From: Botryotinia globosa
Lineage: Eukaryota > Ascomycota > Leotiomycetes > Helotiales > Sclerotiniaceae
Length of the DNA: 64,000 nucleotides
Assembly: GCA_014898425.1 (NCBI GenBank)
Contig: RCSZ01000010.1
Span: 1,798,001-1,862,000, forward strand
Direction: 5' to 3'
Below, piece by piece: positions 22,478 through 34,752 of this stretch. A program made the position numbers and the translations under genes. Under the pieces are notes generated by a model, which saw only the letters and a list, made by a program, of their open reading frames with translations, was not told where the DNA came from and did no database searches. Each line of letters starts with the position of its first letter. The first letter of the stretch is position 1.

Positions 22478-23307
22478 TTTATCAGTATTCTATGAACTAC
22501 TCATAAACTTCTTGAATGCGGACCAGCGACTTACCTTTATAATACTGACTTACAAGACAATTGAAACTCCGGCTTTCCTCTTGACCTCGGTCGACGGTTG
22601 TAACGGAGGTCTGTTTTGGTAATTCGGGCGTCCGGATAGAGGACCCATGTGGGAGGGAGCGTTACCCTTTTTGTTTCGTAAGAAGATCGATCATCCCTAC
22701 ATTTTACGATACCAGTTTTGAAAGCCAAAGAGCCAACTTTCTATAATCTCTGAATTGTGGAAAGCTGACGATACCGACGTCGTACGCAACTTTGGCGTTG
22801 GTGGAGGTTCGTGTGGATAAAGCTGTGATTGTTCTCGGACTTTGGATATCTTCAAAGGTCGGTCTAAAGTCTATGAACACAACGTCTCATGTATTTGTAT
22901 GTCGATGTGAGAAATTGGTACAACTCATGGCACAAGAGAATTTCTTCAAGGAGTTCAGGTCCTTCCTACTCAGCTCCGGCTGACAAGCGGGTCTAGGATG
23001 ATCGAAATAGCTGTGTGGATATCATTCTAGGTGGCCAGCAGCACACTTCATTGTGTGACAAGTAGCTTCAAATCTCACATCATCAGAGAGCCCCTTTGGC
23101 CGACAATCCAAGGTATTCATTATGTGCACGTAGATGTAGCATCGCTATCAATAAGTTCATTTCTATTTTCATGCTTGCATAGCTATTCGTAGATACCATT
23201 CTCGCTGCCGCCTTTCATCCCTCTCTTTGTCAATCAAAAATACATGTATATTCTACAACTGTTACGTATAATGGCATTTCTTGCCGCCCGTTTTATCTTA
23301 CCGCCAA
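22478..23307. other. Intergenic between two minus-strand genes
   Basis: This includes the CAB2 promoter and the 3' region of the acetyl-CoA transporter. ORFs of 60-63 codons are unsupported. Confidence 0.5.
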
Positions 23308-25375
23308 TTAGTTGCTGCCCTCGCTGATTCTCCAAGCTCTTAAGGGTAGAGCTTGTAGTTTCAGAGCTGCTGGTTTGATGTATCCCCAGAATGTAACAGC
23401 TCCAAAAATGATACAAATAATATTCACAACATAGTATCCATCTCTCTCGATGTCACAAATGCCCCCTCCAGACAAACATCGATCTTTTTCGGCAGCCAAA
23501 GCGCAAGAGAAGGTAGATGTGATGAGAGGCCCCTTAAGATCAGCAGCGAGTTTATAATCGGATCCCGGTGGAATGCATGTTGCAGTTGTGAAGTAATCAA
23601 CAAGCTTAAGGACGAAGAAACGAGGGAATGTACCGCCCAAGTTGGAAACGCTGTTTGGTATTAGTGAAAGTGAGAATTTAAATTGAAAATAGGGGTGCTT
23701 ACGTAGCGAGCAATGTCATATAAGTTCCACCAATGACGGGATCCGCGATCCTGGCATGGAAAGCTGAGATGGCGACAAACATAACAGTATTGGTAAATGT
23801 CGAGAAAATATGTTCCGCAATAACGACAAGTAGATACCAAGTATCGACTCCGTTGGCGGGAAAGATAATAACCGTGATTTGAGCAATAACAGCAGCAAGT
23901 AAACGACCGACAAACCCCCAACACCACAGGCGTAAAGGTGTGTAGGATGTCGACCATTTTCCGGCGTAGTATCCCAGCCCAATCTCGAAAGGGAAGTCAA
24001 TAAGAACTGTCAAAGCCATATCCTCTTGGCTGAATCCTTTGTCTATGAGTTTGAGATTTGTAACTCCATCATTAGCTTGGAAACCAATCTTCGCAATCAA
24101 GTGGATAATGATGATGGTTTGGATATTCTTGAGCTTGAGAACTCCCCACATAACCTTGTAAACATCCCAGATTCCATCCTCGTTCTTTGTTTTCTCTTCA
24201 CGCTTCAAAAGCGCGAGGCCAAGAGTAACAATTATGTATGTCCAACCCCAGAATGTGAGGTATCCTCCTAAAGTCATAACTCCTTCGTCAAGGGGAGTCT
24301 TTCGGAACCATTTGTTGGCGAAATCTGGGGCATTGAAAGCTAGGAAGACTGTGAAGGACATGAATTGCCCAGCTGTTAATCCTACGGTCTGGGCGGTCGA
24401 TGCATATGAAATGTTTCCCGGTGACAACAAGGTTAGAGCCCATCCATCAACTGCGATGTCTTGTGTGGCGCACGTAAATACCAAAAAGAACCACCATCCA
24501 GTGAAACCCCAAATTCCTGCTCCATCATTTGCTCCAGCTGTGATCATCATCTCCTTAATCTGAGAACCTAGCCATATCATTCCTAATCCTGATAGCAATT
24601 GAATTGGCATGATCCAACTCTTTCTTCTTCCTACTCTAGGACTCCATATCGCATCCACTATTGGACTCCAGAGGAGCTTCAAAGAGTAAGGGTATGAAGC
24701 CAAGCTGAAAACTCCCAAAGCGCTGTACGACATATGTGGTTTGAGTAGAAAAGGTACCGAGCCGGTCGCCAGACCCATTGGAACACCCTGCAAGAAATAT
24801 AATAAGACTAGAAGAAGAAAGTTCCGTTTGTCCTGCATTGGCAATTCGGAAAAGCCATGATTGTTGAGGGTAGGAGTCTTCGGTATATCATCTAACGTAA
24901 AAGACTCGCGGGACATGAGATTCGCAGTCACTCCAGGAGAGTCGAGGTTCGCATTTTTGCGCCGGTACTCGACGTTGCCATTCATACTGCCCTTTTGTGA
25001 TTGAGAGTCTTCACCTCTTGTAGCAGAGGAAGAGCCAAGTGGCTCTGGAACTTTGCCTTTACGAGAGCGAGTACCCATAGAATCCGTTTCAATAACCTCT
25101 TCCTCGTCTTCGTCTGTCGAATCTTGATCCCCAAGTAAATGTTTCGAGTCTTCTGCCTGCGTTGCGCCGTGCAGATTCAAATTCAAATTCGGTTTAGATT
25201 TAGATTTGGAAGAAGAAATGATTCTGTGGCGTGAAGTAGCTGTTGATAAGTCGTCTAGTTCTTGCGCGTAGGGAAACTCAGGATCGTGATGTGAAGGTAG
25301 ATGAGTATGGCGTGGATTATCTGAAGTAGATTGAGAAGTTAATGAAGGAATTGTATCACCCAATGGAGTAGGCAT
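23308..25375 (-). CDS. Acetyl-CoA transporter (AT-1/SLC33A1 family), 671 aa
   Basis: Exons are 25375-23703 and 23650-23308, with a 52-nt intron rejoining LLATVSNLGGTFP, giving 671 aa. The reading frame stays open 5' of 25375 but has no ATG, so that Met is the likely start. It is a major-facilitator-type protein of the ER/Golgi membrane that imports acetyl-CoA for lumenal acetylation. About 180 residues of disordered, acidic, Ser-rich N-tail precede roughly 11-12 membrane helices. Family landmarks include FLQGVPMGL, SLKLLWSPIVD, GRRKSW, ATQDIAVDGWALTLL and the Cys-rich lumenal loop near the C-terminus. The divergent neighbour is MCM21, with about 820 bp between the start codons. Confidence 0.9.
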
Positions 25376-26197
25376 CCATATAGTATCTTGAATTGAGAAT
25401 ACTCTAGAGGTCTTGTTGGCCTCCAAAGTGTTCTCTTTTAAATTTACTCGAAGCTTTAAGTTTCCTTAGTGGTAGTTTGTACGAGATAGTGGATTGATTA
25501 ATTGATTAGTTGATTATTAGTTGATTAATTGGTATGGTTTGGTGGCTTGGTTGGGTTTGATTACTCAAAATCCCATTTCTGCGGCGAGAGACCCAAAGAC
25601 ACATATGGCTGTAATAAGGCTCGTTTCTCCAGGGTACGAGGGTGCGAGGCTGCGAGGCTGCGAGGCTGCTTCTGAAACGAAATGTGGCTTCTTCGGCGAA
25701 CAAGGTCGGTGAGGGACTGAGGCACCGAGGACTGAGGGACTGAGGCACCGAGGCACTGAGGACTGAGGCACCGAGGCACTGAGGACTGAGGCACCGAGGC
25801 ACTGTACACAAGTTTCGAAATGTCAACAAAGAGTTGAGTTGCATTGGAACGAAGGAGAGGAGGGTGTGAAAGGAAAGTCTACCAATAGATATGTAGATAT
25901 AATATATAGATATTTATTACTACCTGAATAGATACATAGTGTGTATAATCAGAACCATAGGGATTCGAAATAGAAGTCTGGGCTGTAAATTGAGGGTAAT
26001 TAATCAACTGTCTGAAATAAACAATGCTTTCCCCCACGAAACACGTGAAATGGCGATGAAATGACATGCGACGCGACAAACATGAAAATCAACGTCAACA
26101 TCAACGTCCAAACATCAACGAATATAGCGAGCACAGAGTGCGAAAATAACATATTTCCGACAAATTATCCTACACATTGATACCTCCACCACCTATC
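25376..26197. other. Divergent promoter region (acetyl-CoA transporter / CENP-O)
   Basis: This bidirectional spacer contains three copies of GAGGCTGC around 25644-25669 and a 23-bp minisatellite (25719-25804). The remainder is AT-rich with no ORF supported. Confidence 0.55.
25719..25804. repeat. 23-bp minisatellite (GAGGCACCGAGGCACTGAGGACT)
   Basis: There are nearly four head-to-tail copies. The first is variant, two are perfect and the last is partial. Long Ser/Pro/Gln-type ORFs on the minus strand arise only from this array. Confidence 0.9.
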
Positions 26198-27217
26198 ATG
26201 AGAAGTTCACGTTCTTCCCCACAATCCGTGGGCTTCAATTCGAATTCAAATATGGACATAACAGAAGAAATCATTGGTCCTCAAGACGCGGCTGGCATAG
26301 AATTAGATAATGAAATAGCTTCACTGCAGGAACAAAGTGAATTACATCGCCCCATCTCAATTCTACCATGATAGAAAGCTAATCAATCCATAGTCGCATC
26401 ATTGAAAGATCAACGTCGCCTTCAAACGGCTACTATCCTCTCTTCTCAAGCTTCGAAATCCATCTTGTCGAATTTACGAAAGTCTTCCTCCAAAACGAAA
26501 TCCACCCAAGTTACTACTCCGACAGACTCCAATCCACTTCTTGCGACTTCGGCAGCTCAAACAACCCATAATCTTGAGAATCTATATCGCGCATGCGCAT
26601 CAATTACATCCTTCCAAATTCAAGATCCGGACCCGAATGCGGTAGACGATGGGCATGTATTGGGAATTCGAATTGAAGCCAGCAGTTCTGGGAAATTTGT
26701 TCGGCCTTATTATGTCATGTTAAATAAGCCATATTCTGGATCAGCAGCACTGAGAATACATCGGCACACAGTGCCTCCATGTATCCCTTTGTCTAGCCTG
26801 GCCGCAAGATATTTGCCTCCTCCTAAAGTCGCTGAGGGTATCGTCAAAGAGAAACGACAAGATTTGACTGCGTTTGTACGGAAATTACGACGAGAGATTA
26901 CAGGTTATCATTTGCGTGTGGCATCCATCAAGCATCTACGAAAGGGGTTCTCTTTGGATGAAAAACTAAGCAGGAAAGGAAAGGAAAAGGAGCGAGAGAT
27001 CGCAGATATCAGTGCTGCTGATGCAGAAGCAAAGCAAGTGAGGATTGAGTGGATAGATGGCAAGGTCGGTAGATGCGTTGTAGGAATGAATGGGGAAGTC
27101 GTCAAGTGTGTCATAATCGGAGAGGATGGGCGTGACCGTGAGACGGAAAGAAGGGTATTGGGCGGCGATAAAAGAATGGAGGGAATCGCTGACAGATTGA
27201 TGGAAGGCATATATTAA
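26198..27217 (+). CDS. MCM21: Inner-kinetochore protein CENP-O/Mcm21, 320 aa
   Basis: Exons are 26198-26336 and 26394-27217, with a 57-nt intron (GTGAAT..ATAG, branch CTAAT), giving 320 aa. The start is the first ATG of the exon; the frame is open further 5' only from a TTG. CENP-O is part of the COMA/Ctf19 complex that links centromeric chromatin to outer kinetochore proteins. A short coiled coil (about 33-65, LDNEIASLQEQIASLKDQ across the splice) precedes the tandem RWD-like C-terminal domain, with the family stretch RPYYVMLNKP and LRIHRHTVPPCIPL near 165-185 and the LRREITGYH helix. Domain order and length match fungal Mcm21/Mal2. The protein is expected to be nuclear. Confidence 0.85.
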
Positions 27218-28771
27218 GAGCTTCGATTTGGGCTTGGGGAATTGAGGAGTTTATTGCTTGTTGTTTACAAATACCCCCGGGACTCAAACGGCGCTGCACC
27301 ACGGCATTCATCAATTTTCACTACAGCTGCTTCTTTTCAACCAAGATCAAATGTGATCAACCGTACTGAATGAAGAGCATATTACTGAGCTGGAACGTAA
27401 GGCATTTACCGAGTGACAGGGAAACGAGCTCGAAGGCTAGTCTACTTATTCCAAGCACCTTATACCATGAAGGCAACTCGGTGGAATATAAGGGTCATAA
27501 TAGAGATTCTGGAAGGCGCTCCGTAGAACACTTTCAGCGAACCTTCTGCTGGCTCAACTTCAATAAATCGACTAGTATTGATATAAGCCAGATTTTAGCT
27601 TTGCGGATGGGCACATAGTTGTATGTGACTTTTATAGCAACTAAATGTTATTTTCGCTAAATGTTGAGACAGCAGGCATTCAACTGTACACGCGCGCCCA
27701 CAGCTGATCGACACTCATCAATAAGAACACCATCACACGCATTAAGCTGTCAGTACATCCTCCTTCTTCACCTCAGTTTCAGATCCTATAGGCTATAGGC
27801 CGAGGACAATCTGGGGTCGATGGATGAATTAGAAAGTGGATCACGTGATCATTTCTGTACTGATCCAATAACTTAAGCCTGATCTCCGCAAACTATTCCA
27901 TATTGATACTTGATCTATCAGGTTTCCCATCAACGCCACTTTTGGCTTTTATTCTGAAACACTCGCTACTGTATATGGTTCATTTTTAAGTCTTCACTCT
28001 CATCCTGTGATGCGCGCGGGTAAAATGTACTGGATGTGCTCCACTTTCCGTTTAATTCTTTCTATTTTCAACAAGGGAGAGACCCTTCAAGAGGCCCGAG
28101 CTCTAGATAGCTCACTTCTGCGGCAAGGTTAATTCGAAGAAAAGCCAAAATTCTACTACACATCATCGTGCCCTGGGATCCTACGTACAAAGATCACCTC
28201 CAATTTGACCATTCGTATGCTACAACCATTGGGAACTCTCCATTTGAGTCCAGACCCATTCCATCAATGAGTTGCCTCGAAGTCTCCACTCAAGTGAGTA
28301 AAGATTCAAGCTCAAAGTTCACGCTTGAATGATTGCGAGGATAGGGACGATGAAATGTAATCAGCCTTATCTATTTATGAATCCTGTTGGTAAGGAAATC
28401 TGTCGGCAGGCCCTTCCATAAGGCATTGCCTCCAATAATCAAGGCATTGTTTGTATCGGCCTTGTCTATCTGATCATGTATATCATACTTCTATTCTCCA
28501 CTCTTGTAATAATGACAGGAACAAACCCATCACTACGCGCCGTTTGAATGGATTCTGGTCCACGGCCTCGGTATAATCTATGATCGCAGTTCTAAGTAGC
28601 TACTCGCGCGTATGACATTGGTTCATACAATTTAATGACTTTGGAACCTTGGATTGTTTTGGATTGTTCTTTTCTTTCTTTTGTCTTGTTTTACTGCTTA
28701 GAATTTGGCCGTCACTTGCTCTACATATATTCCACTCCTATACACGGACGTCTTGAAGGCCACTTCTCAAC
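27218..28771. other. Intergenic, about 1.55 kb
   Basis: A plus-strand ORF of 82 codons at 27370 begins with ATG but is preceded by an ATGTGA start-stop and has no recognised domain. A perfect 12-bp palindromic E-box lies at 27839-27850. Nothing else was recognised. Confidence 0.5.
27839..27850. promoter_or_regulatory. Palindromic E-box GATCACGTGATC
   Basis: This perfect 12-bp palindrome is centred on CACGTG, the binding core for fungal bHLH factors of the Cbf1 type. It lies about 620 bp downstream of MCM21 and about 920 bp upstream of the repeat-bearing membrane protein gene. Its role is unproven. Confidence 0.35.
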
Positions 28772-29644
28772 ATGGATACAACAACTTCTACTTCAACGCC
28801 AGTTACATCAGCAGCCGATAGTACAATCCAAAGAAGTGCGATGGAAACCACTGCATCGAACACGCAATCTACAACTTCATCGCGATCCGACTCCAGCCAA
28901 CATGCAACAACAGACTACTCCTCTCTCAACATTGCTATCGGAGTCGGTATAGGAGTCGGTATCGCATTGGTTCTTCTGATTGTTACTTGTGTCCCCGTAT
29001 TCAAATGGTGGAAACGACGCCGACAAGCTGCTCATGGACAATTTCAATATAATCATCAAGCGCCACCACCTCAGTTTCAAACCCAATATCAGAATCGATT
29101 TCAGGTGTATCATCAGCCGCCACGGGATATACAAGCTCCTTACTTTTATCCAGAGGCAGCTGGCACGAATCGAACTTCTACGATTGGATGTCCGCCGGGC
29201 TTTCATCCAGAAACGACAGATAGTACTTTTCAAACTCTAGCTAATAGACTACCAAATTCGTATCCAGAGAGCGCCGATAGTGCTTATCGAAATCCTTCTA
29301 ATCGATATACCCCGAACTATTTTCCAGAAGCAGTTGGAGTGAATCAAGTTTCTGCAAACAGATTTCCGCCAAACTATTTTTCGGGGGCATTTGGAGCGGA
29401 TCAGAATTCTGCAAATATACTTCCGCCAACTTACTCTCTGGAGGCAGATGGAGTGAATCAGAATTCTGCGGACAGAGTTCCTTTCACGCTTTATCCACAG
29501 AGCGTCGAAAGAGCCTATCGAAGTCCTGTGAATAGACGTACGGCTGTGTTTGAAATGAGTGATAAGAGACAGACGGATTCGTGGGTTGAAGAGATGATGA
29601 TAGCTAATCAGGAAGAATTATGGATGGAATCGCCCATACGATAG
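28772..29644 (+). CDS. Single-pass membrane protein with seven 19-residue repeats, 290 aa
   Basis: This is a single exon with an ATG in good context. The first 50 residues are Ser/Thr-rich without a cleavable signal peptide, so they are probably extracellular. A membrane helix spans about 53-75 (glycine-zipper start, GVGIGVG), followed by the positive cluster KWWKRRR. The cytosolic part opens with a Gln/Pro/Tyr-rich stretch and then about seven copies of a 19-residue unit at 123-256, with consensus PxYxPEAxGxNQxSANRxP. Copies 4-6 are closest to each other. The tail (257-290) is acidic with WVEEMM. Ser/Thr ectodomain, one helix and repetitive tail suggest a cell-surface sensor-like protein, but no family was recognised. 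Confidence 0.75.
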   Translation: MDTTTSTSTPVTSAADSTIQRSAMETTASNTQSTTSSRSDSSQHATTDYSSLNIAIGVGIGVGIALVLLIVTCVPVFKWWKRRRQAAHGQFQYNHQAPPPQFQTQYQNRFQVYHQPPRDIQAPYFYPEAAGTNRTSTIGCPPGFHPETTDSTFQTLANRLPNSYPESADSAYRNPSNRYTPNYFPEAVGVNQVSANRFPPNYFSGAFGADQNSANILPPTYSLEADGVNQNSADRVPFTLYPQSVERAYRSPVNRRTAVFEMSDKRQTDSWVEEMMIANQEELWMESPIR

Positions 29645-32600
29645 GATAATTGAGGACATGTTTCGTTTTAACGGAGATCAAAAGGTGGGTTATAATAGAT
29701 TGCTGTTGTATATATCATCTTTCTTTTGTCTTTTATTACAGCGAAATTGTAATGCATGCATTTAGCGATGGGTTGGGGAGTTTGGATGGTCATTCAAGAA
29801 GGGGGAAAATGTTCGTTGGAAAGAGGGGATTAGATGGATGTGATAAGATACCCAGGGATGTTGAAAGATATTAGAATACAATCAAATTACAAACCTTCTA
29901 CGAGTCCCCCTCTTTGTTTGGTTGCTACGCGTGCTTCCGATTTCTCAGTTGAAGAGTAGTTTGAAGGGCATGTTAGTGGTGTTGTGTTCATGTCTGAGGA
30001 CTTTCGACGGATGGAGACAGAACTCTTTTATTTGAAACCTATTATGTGAAAGAGCATTGAAGTGAACTCTGCAGTACGAGTTCTGGTTCACTGCCATCTT
30101 CAAACCTCTAGTTGGATCTTTTCAAGATATACACATCTCCCGCTCTCAACCCCAACCCCAAACCCAAACCCAAATCCAAATCCATGAATAAACTCGACTC
30201 GACTAGAAAACCAATACGATACGTTACATTCTTCCCGTTTTGATTACATAGATATTTATTTCGGTAATATCGATTTAGGATGATGTGAAGTGTATAACAC
30301 TATTCATCCGAGATCTTACGGGCAGGATCTGAGAGATTCTTTGGTATGCGGGGTTGAGTGTGTGAGTGATATTATGTTTTACTGGGTGGGAAGTTTGGAG
30401 TAGAGAGGAGTTTGGAGTAGAGAGTAATTTGGAGTAGAGAGGAGTTTGGAGATGGATTTAAGAGGATGTTTTGAGATGGGAATTTGTGTGGGAATTTGTG
30501 TGGGGGAATTTTGTTATGGTTGGGCAGAGAGGGAGAGAGGGAGAGAATGGGAAAGAGGGAGAATGGGAGAATGGGAGTTTTTGTTTGAATGTTTGGTTGG
30601 ATTTTGATGGGGATAGGGATGGGGATGTTGGTAAAAATCAGGATGAGTATGAGTATGAGTATAAATAAAAGTATTAAAAGGAATCTATATAATATAATTT
30701 ATACAAACATCTTTTGACTTATTTTATTCTACTCCCTCAGTACCTCTTATACACATCTTTTTCTAGCTCAAGACTCAAAATATTATTACATCACATTACA
30801 TTATATCACATTCTACCCCCAAAAAGAAACCCATATTCCAAAAACCCATACCAATAAAGTATATCTACAAAGTCGGAGACCGAGATAAATAGGATGGGAT
30901 GATAGAACTCACCGTATCTAGGCTCTAGATAGTAATTAGATCACCGAGCGAACAAATCCACGTCGGAAACTGGGAAATAGATAGCCTAGATAAGTTGAGT
31001 GGAAAAATGAAGTATAATATCGGATAGATCATCAGATTCTATGGTTTTTTACTGATTACCACATCAATCATCTAGGTTTCTAGCTAGGTAGGGTTAGGTA
31101 CGTATATTTAAGATGTCATGTTATTTGTGTATTTCTATCTATTTATCTGATTGTTTAGTTTGCATGGAGATTTGTGTGTATGGGTAGGTATATAGGTAGG
31201 TTTGGAGTTTTGTATACATGGTATCACGAATTATGAAGAATAAGGACTCTGCTTGCTTATTTGCTTGCGTGCGTGCTTGCGTACTAGCCATTTCAACATC
31301 TCGATCTGTTCCCTCATGCAGATTTCATACACGTATATATGCAAGTGTAGCACTCTTTGAAGAAGAAAGTAAGGATGTAAAACTAAATATCTAGTCGGAT
31401 CATTTTTATTTCCGGAGCGTAGCCCGTAAGCGAAATGGGCGATGTCGGTTGCTGGGGGTGAGTGGGAAGAGGGGCTTGGGTTTCGGTTTTGGTTTGTATG
31501 AACGGATGGATGGGTGGATGGCTTTGCGGGATATGTCTTGCATATATCGCAAACGTGTCTATTTTTGTGTTTGTGTTGTGCTGTGCTGTGTATGTGTATG
31601 TATTTGTGTGTGTGTACATCTATCGAGAGAATGGAGCTTATGGATGATGCGTGGTGGATGGATGGGTGGAGGGTTTGCGATGATTGATCAGCGATGAAAG
31701 AATGAGTGAATGAATGAATGAAGGGATAGATGAACGCATAGATAGATGGATAGGGTAGAGATTAGGCAGTGACAGGATGTACGGGATATTTTATGTGAGT
31801 ACGTTATTGTGTACTTGATCACCGTGCTTGCTCGGCAGTGGAAGTTTGTGTGTTTTTAAGAACAGTACGAAGTGTTCGTTTGGGTGTACACGTAGTTGTT
31901 TGTCTCATGATCCGAGGAACCATTCATACCGCAATGATTCGAAGAAACAGCTAATGCTAAGTGTGCTGGAATTCGGATGGGGAGATGAAGAAACTGATGA
32001 GTTTACGTGGTAGGCATTGCACAATAGTACCGCGTTCCAACATGCGAAAACCGAGTTTGCAAAAAAGATAGAACCAACGGAAAACGATTATATACAGTAT
32101 CACAACCTGTTAAGTCATAAACCACTCATCGCGCACGAAACAAAGTAACACACGCTGCAGAAAATCCGTCCTACATCTCCTTACACAACATGGGTGAATG
32201 AACTCCATATTATGGATACGATACTGCCAATAGGCGAGTGCGAATATGCATAGGGGATACGGGCGTTGGCGATGCTATTTTGGGAGGGTTAATTTGGGTA
32301 GGGCTAGCGGTGGAGATATGCGGTGTTATGATGTGGTGCGATGTGGGGTTTGTGGAGGAAAGGAAAAGAGAGGAAAGAAGATGGAGGGAAGGAAGGAAGA
32401 TGAGTGTGTGCTCGGGTATGTGCCTTGGTGGTTGGGTGGTGAGAGGGTTAGTGTGATGGAGCGTCAGCGTGTGATTGAGTGAAGGGGGTTGGAGAATATA
32501 GGTTCTAGGTATTGATTAATCTAGCGTTTCATATGTTCACGGGGATAATCTGTGGGATATATGAACATCAAGTCCACGACGATTGAGGAACGCTTTGCCC

Positions 32601-34462
32601 GAATAAGCACTCAAGAAATGAATGACAGAGTGATTATTCCCCTCTCCCCTCCTCCCATCGCATGATCCGAAAAATGTCAGCGAGCCGGTACCGGGTGTCA
32701 CTGTAGCTCACGTCGCATGGCTCTTTCCATCTCATCATCGATCTCCACTGAAAGAAGGCAGAATTAAACTTCCACCCGCATGCACAAGGTAATTCGAGGC
32801 ATCCCAGAGCCTTCTTGTAACACTGTTGTAGCACAGCGTAGTGTCTTCGCGAATGCGATTGCGGATGCCAAGGTGAGGTCAATAATTGAGCAAGTTGAAC
32901 AAGACGCAAGATTGAACGCTTCACCGGTCGAATATATACATAGCCAAGACTATAGCCAAGATAATCAATCACATAAATGTCAATTAGTGTCATTAATACT
33001 ATCAGTGTTAACTGAAATGAAAACATAAAGACTGGAAATCAATTCATCTAACCATTTTGCGTACACCGAGTAGCAAACACCAGGCTACCGCACAGTAAAA
33101 CAATCAGCCCGCTTGTTCATTCCATTACCGGTAAGATAATCGATTGAGCAAGGGGAAAGAATGACAAAAGGAAAGACAAGCAAACAGGCAACCACCCATC
33201 CCAAATTTCTTGCGATCGCAATTCTCACAAAAGCCACCCCTCTCGCCGGAAACACACATAGACTTAGACACCGCGAACACCTCTGGAACAAACCGATCAA
33301 CCAACCAACCCTATCCCCATCCATCCATACCCGTACACCACCACACCAATTAGAGAAGAGCCAGAAATACATGAAAAGTGAAGCGAACAGATTGCAAACC
33401 AGAGTATCAGGTAGACAAAAACTGAAGCTGAAAATAAAAAGAGGAAAGCTAAATGAAACTTGTAAGAGAAGATAGACCGGTCTAGAACAAAATGGATACG
33501 AAGAGCAAAAATCGTTTTGAAACAAGATTGTGGTACAGGACATATTTTTTTGGTGTTGTTTGTTAGAATGTCGTGTGCGTACCGATGTCGGTAAAACTTT
33601 TGAAGGTGGAATGTCGCTGTCAGCCTAGGTGCCGGCAGTCTGCATTAAACGTCTCGCCAATTTGCGACTTGGATAGCGGTAGCCAATCTATTCTGATTTC
33701 GTAAGGTTTGATGGTGCAAAAAGATGTGGTACAGAATATCTAATCGCAGTAGTCGGTATCGGTAAAGCAATGCGAAACGAGCAATGAAATTCGTAAACGT
33801 GCAAAAAAAAGATGAAATTGAAAAGTCGGAGAAGTCGTAGTCGTATCAGTGCAGTTATCTGTAGCAAGTAGTCGCCATCGTAGACTCATCGACAAGAACC
33901 GTTGTTGACAATAAGGGGATTCGGTTATGAATTTCCGTGGTTTTCGAGAAAGGGGAACAATGTAGAGAAATGGTTGTCTGTGGTTGACCAATAGTAACAA
34001 ATCGGCAAGCTTATGGTGTCCCTGCATGGATTTCATGCAGGTGGCCACATTCTCGTCATATTTGATTTCTGGGGGGCAAATCGCAACACGGGAACAGAAG
34101 AGATTTGAGACATTTCGGATCCTATCACCCAGGTTGTCAGTGGCTGTCATTAATAACTTTTTTTTTGATATCAAACGACCAGGCATAGAAAATATCCTTC
34201 ACCGCGCTCAACATCTTCCACAAATTCAATTGATATTTGGTAACAGTTTATTTTGTGATGTGATAGAGATAACACAATCTTGTCCCGCCACATGGCAAGA
34301 ACTAGAGGAAAACGGGGAAAACGAGGCAAGCCAGGAAAACTTACCAAAGGATCAATTTCCAACTGCTTCCCCCACACCCCACCATGAGCCATAGTAAGAT
34401 TCCATGAGAAAGTTCCAGACAGCGACGAGATGCTCAATGCGGTAGCAGTATGCGAGACAAAT
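29645..34462. other. Gene-poor region, no supported gene
   Basis: About 4.8 kb of low-complexity DNA occurs here: C-rich (CCCAAA)-type runs near 30145-30182, G-rich runs near 30515-30575, and TGTGTATG-type repeats near 31560-31620. Several ORFs of 100-152 codons exist on both strands (for example 32634-33026 minus, 33085-33543 minus, 33740-34186 minus, 33984-34394 plus). They overlap one another, lack domains and are best seen as chance. Confidence 0.5.
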
Positions 34463-34627
34463 TTATGCCTTCATTGAGCAATTGCGACAGGTCTTGAGTT
34501 TGCAATATTTACACTCGTAGATGAACCAATGAGGTCCAGAATGACACATTGAGCAAATCCACTGGATGAGTGTAGATTCTGACTTGAGAACATTGAAAGA
34601 ATGACTGCAATATGTGGGAACAGCCAT
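34463..34627 (-). CDS. Cysteine-rich mini-protein, 54 aa (three CxxC pairs)
   Basis: A 54-codon ORF begins with ATG in a good context (G at -3, G at +4). It contains Cys7, then a WICSMCHSGP segment (Cys25, Cys28), then YECKYCKLKTCRNC (Cys39, Cys42, Cys47, Cys50). The spacing Cx2C-x10-Cx2C-x4-Cx2C with His29 suggests a compact zinc-binding fold. Upstream, the minus strand has a TATA box (35181-35190) and about 400 nt free of ATG. A 74-nt intron (34752-34679, GTATGT..TTTTTCAG) removes the only two intervening ATGs, making this the first start codon of the mRNA. An alternative with coding upstream exons (34.7-35.15 kb) stays possible. The function is unknown. Confidence 0.6.
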   Translation of the reverse strand: MAVPTYCSHSFNVLKSESTLIQWICSMCHSGPHWFIYECKYCKLKTCRNCSMKA

Positions 34628-34678
34628 TGCGTCAAGTTTGTGTTGAGCTTTGGTGATAGATTCTAAGAAATTCTATGG

Positions 34679-34752
34679 CTGAAAAAGATATCAGTATTCA
34701 TCTGCAACGACAGTTTGAAGAATAGAGCTGTGATAATGGAAGCCACACATAC
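34679..34752 (-). other. Predicted 5' leader intron of the mini-protein gene
   Basis: It has a GTATGT donor, a branch-like CTGAT and a TTTTTCAG acceptor and is 74 nt long. It lies wholly upstream of the start codon at 34627. Confidence 0.5.

Noticed and set aside
25561..25844. Overlapping Ser/Pro/Gln-rich minus-strand ORFs
   Set aside because: They derive from the 23-bp minisatellite and GAGGCTGC repeats.
33085..33543. 152-codon hydrophobic minus-strand ORF
   Set aside because: It overlaps another open frame on the plus strand and has Cys/Phe/Leu bias from pyrimidine-rich DNA, with no domain or splice support.
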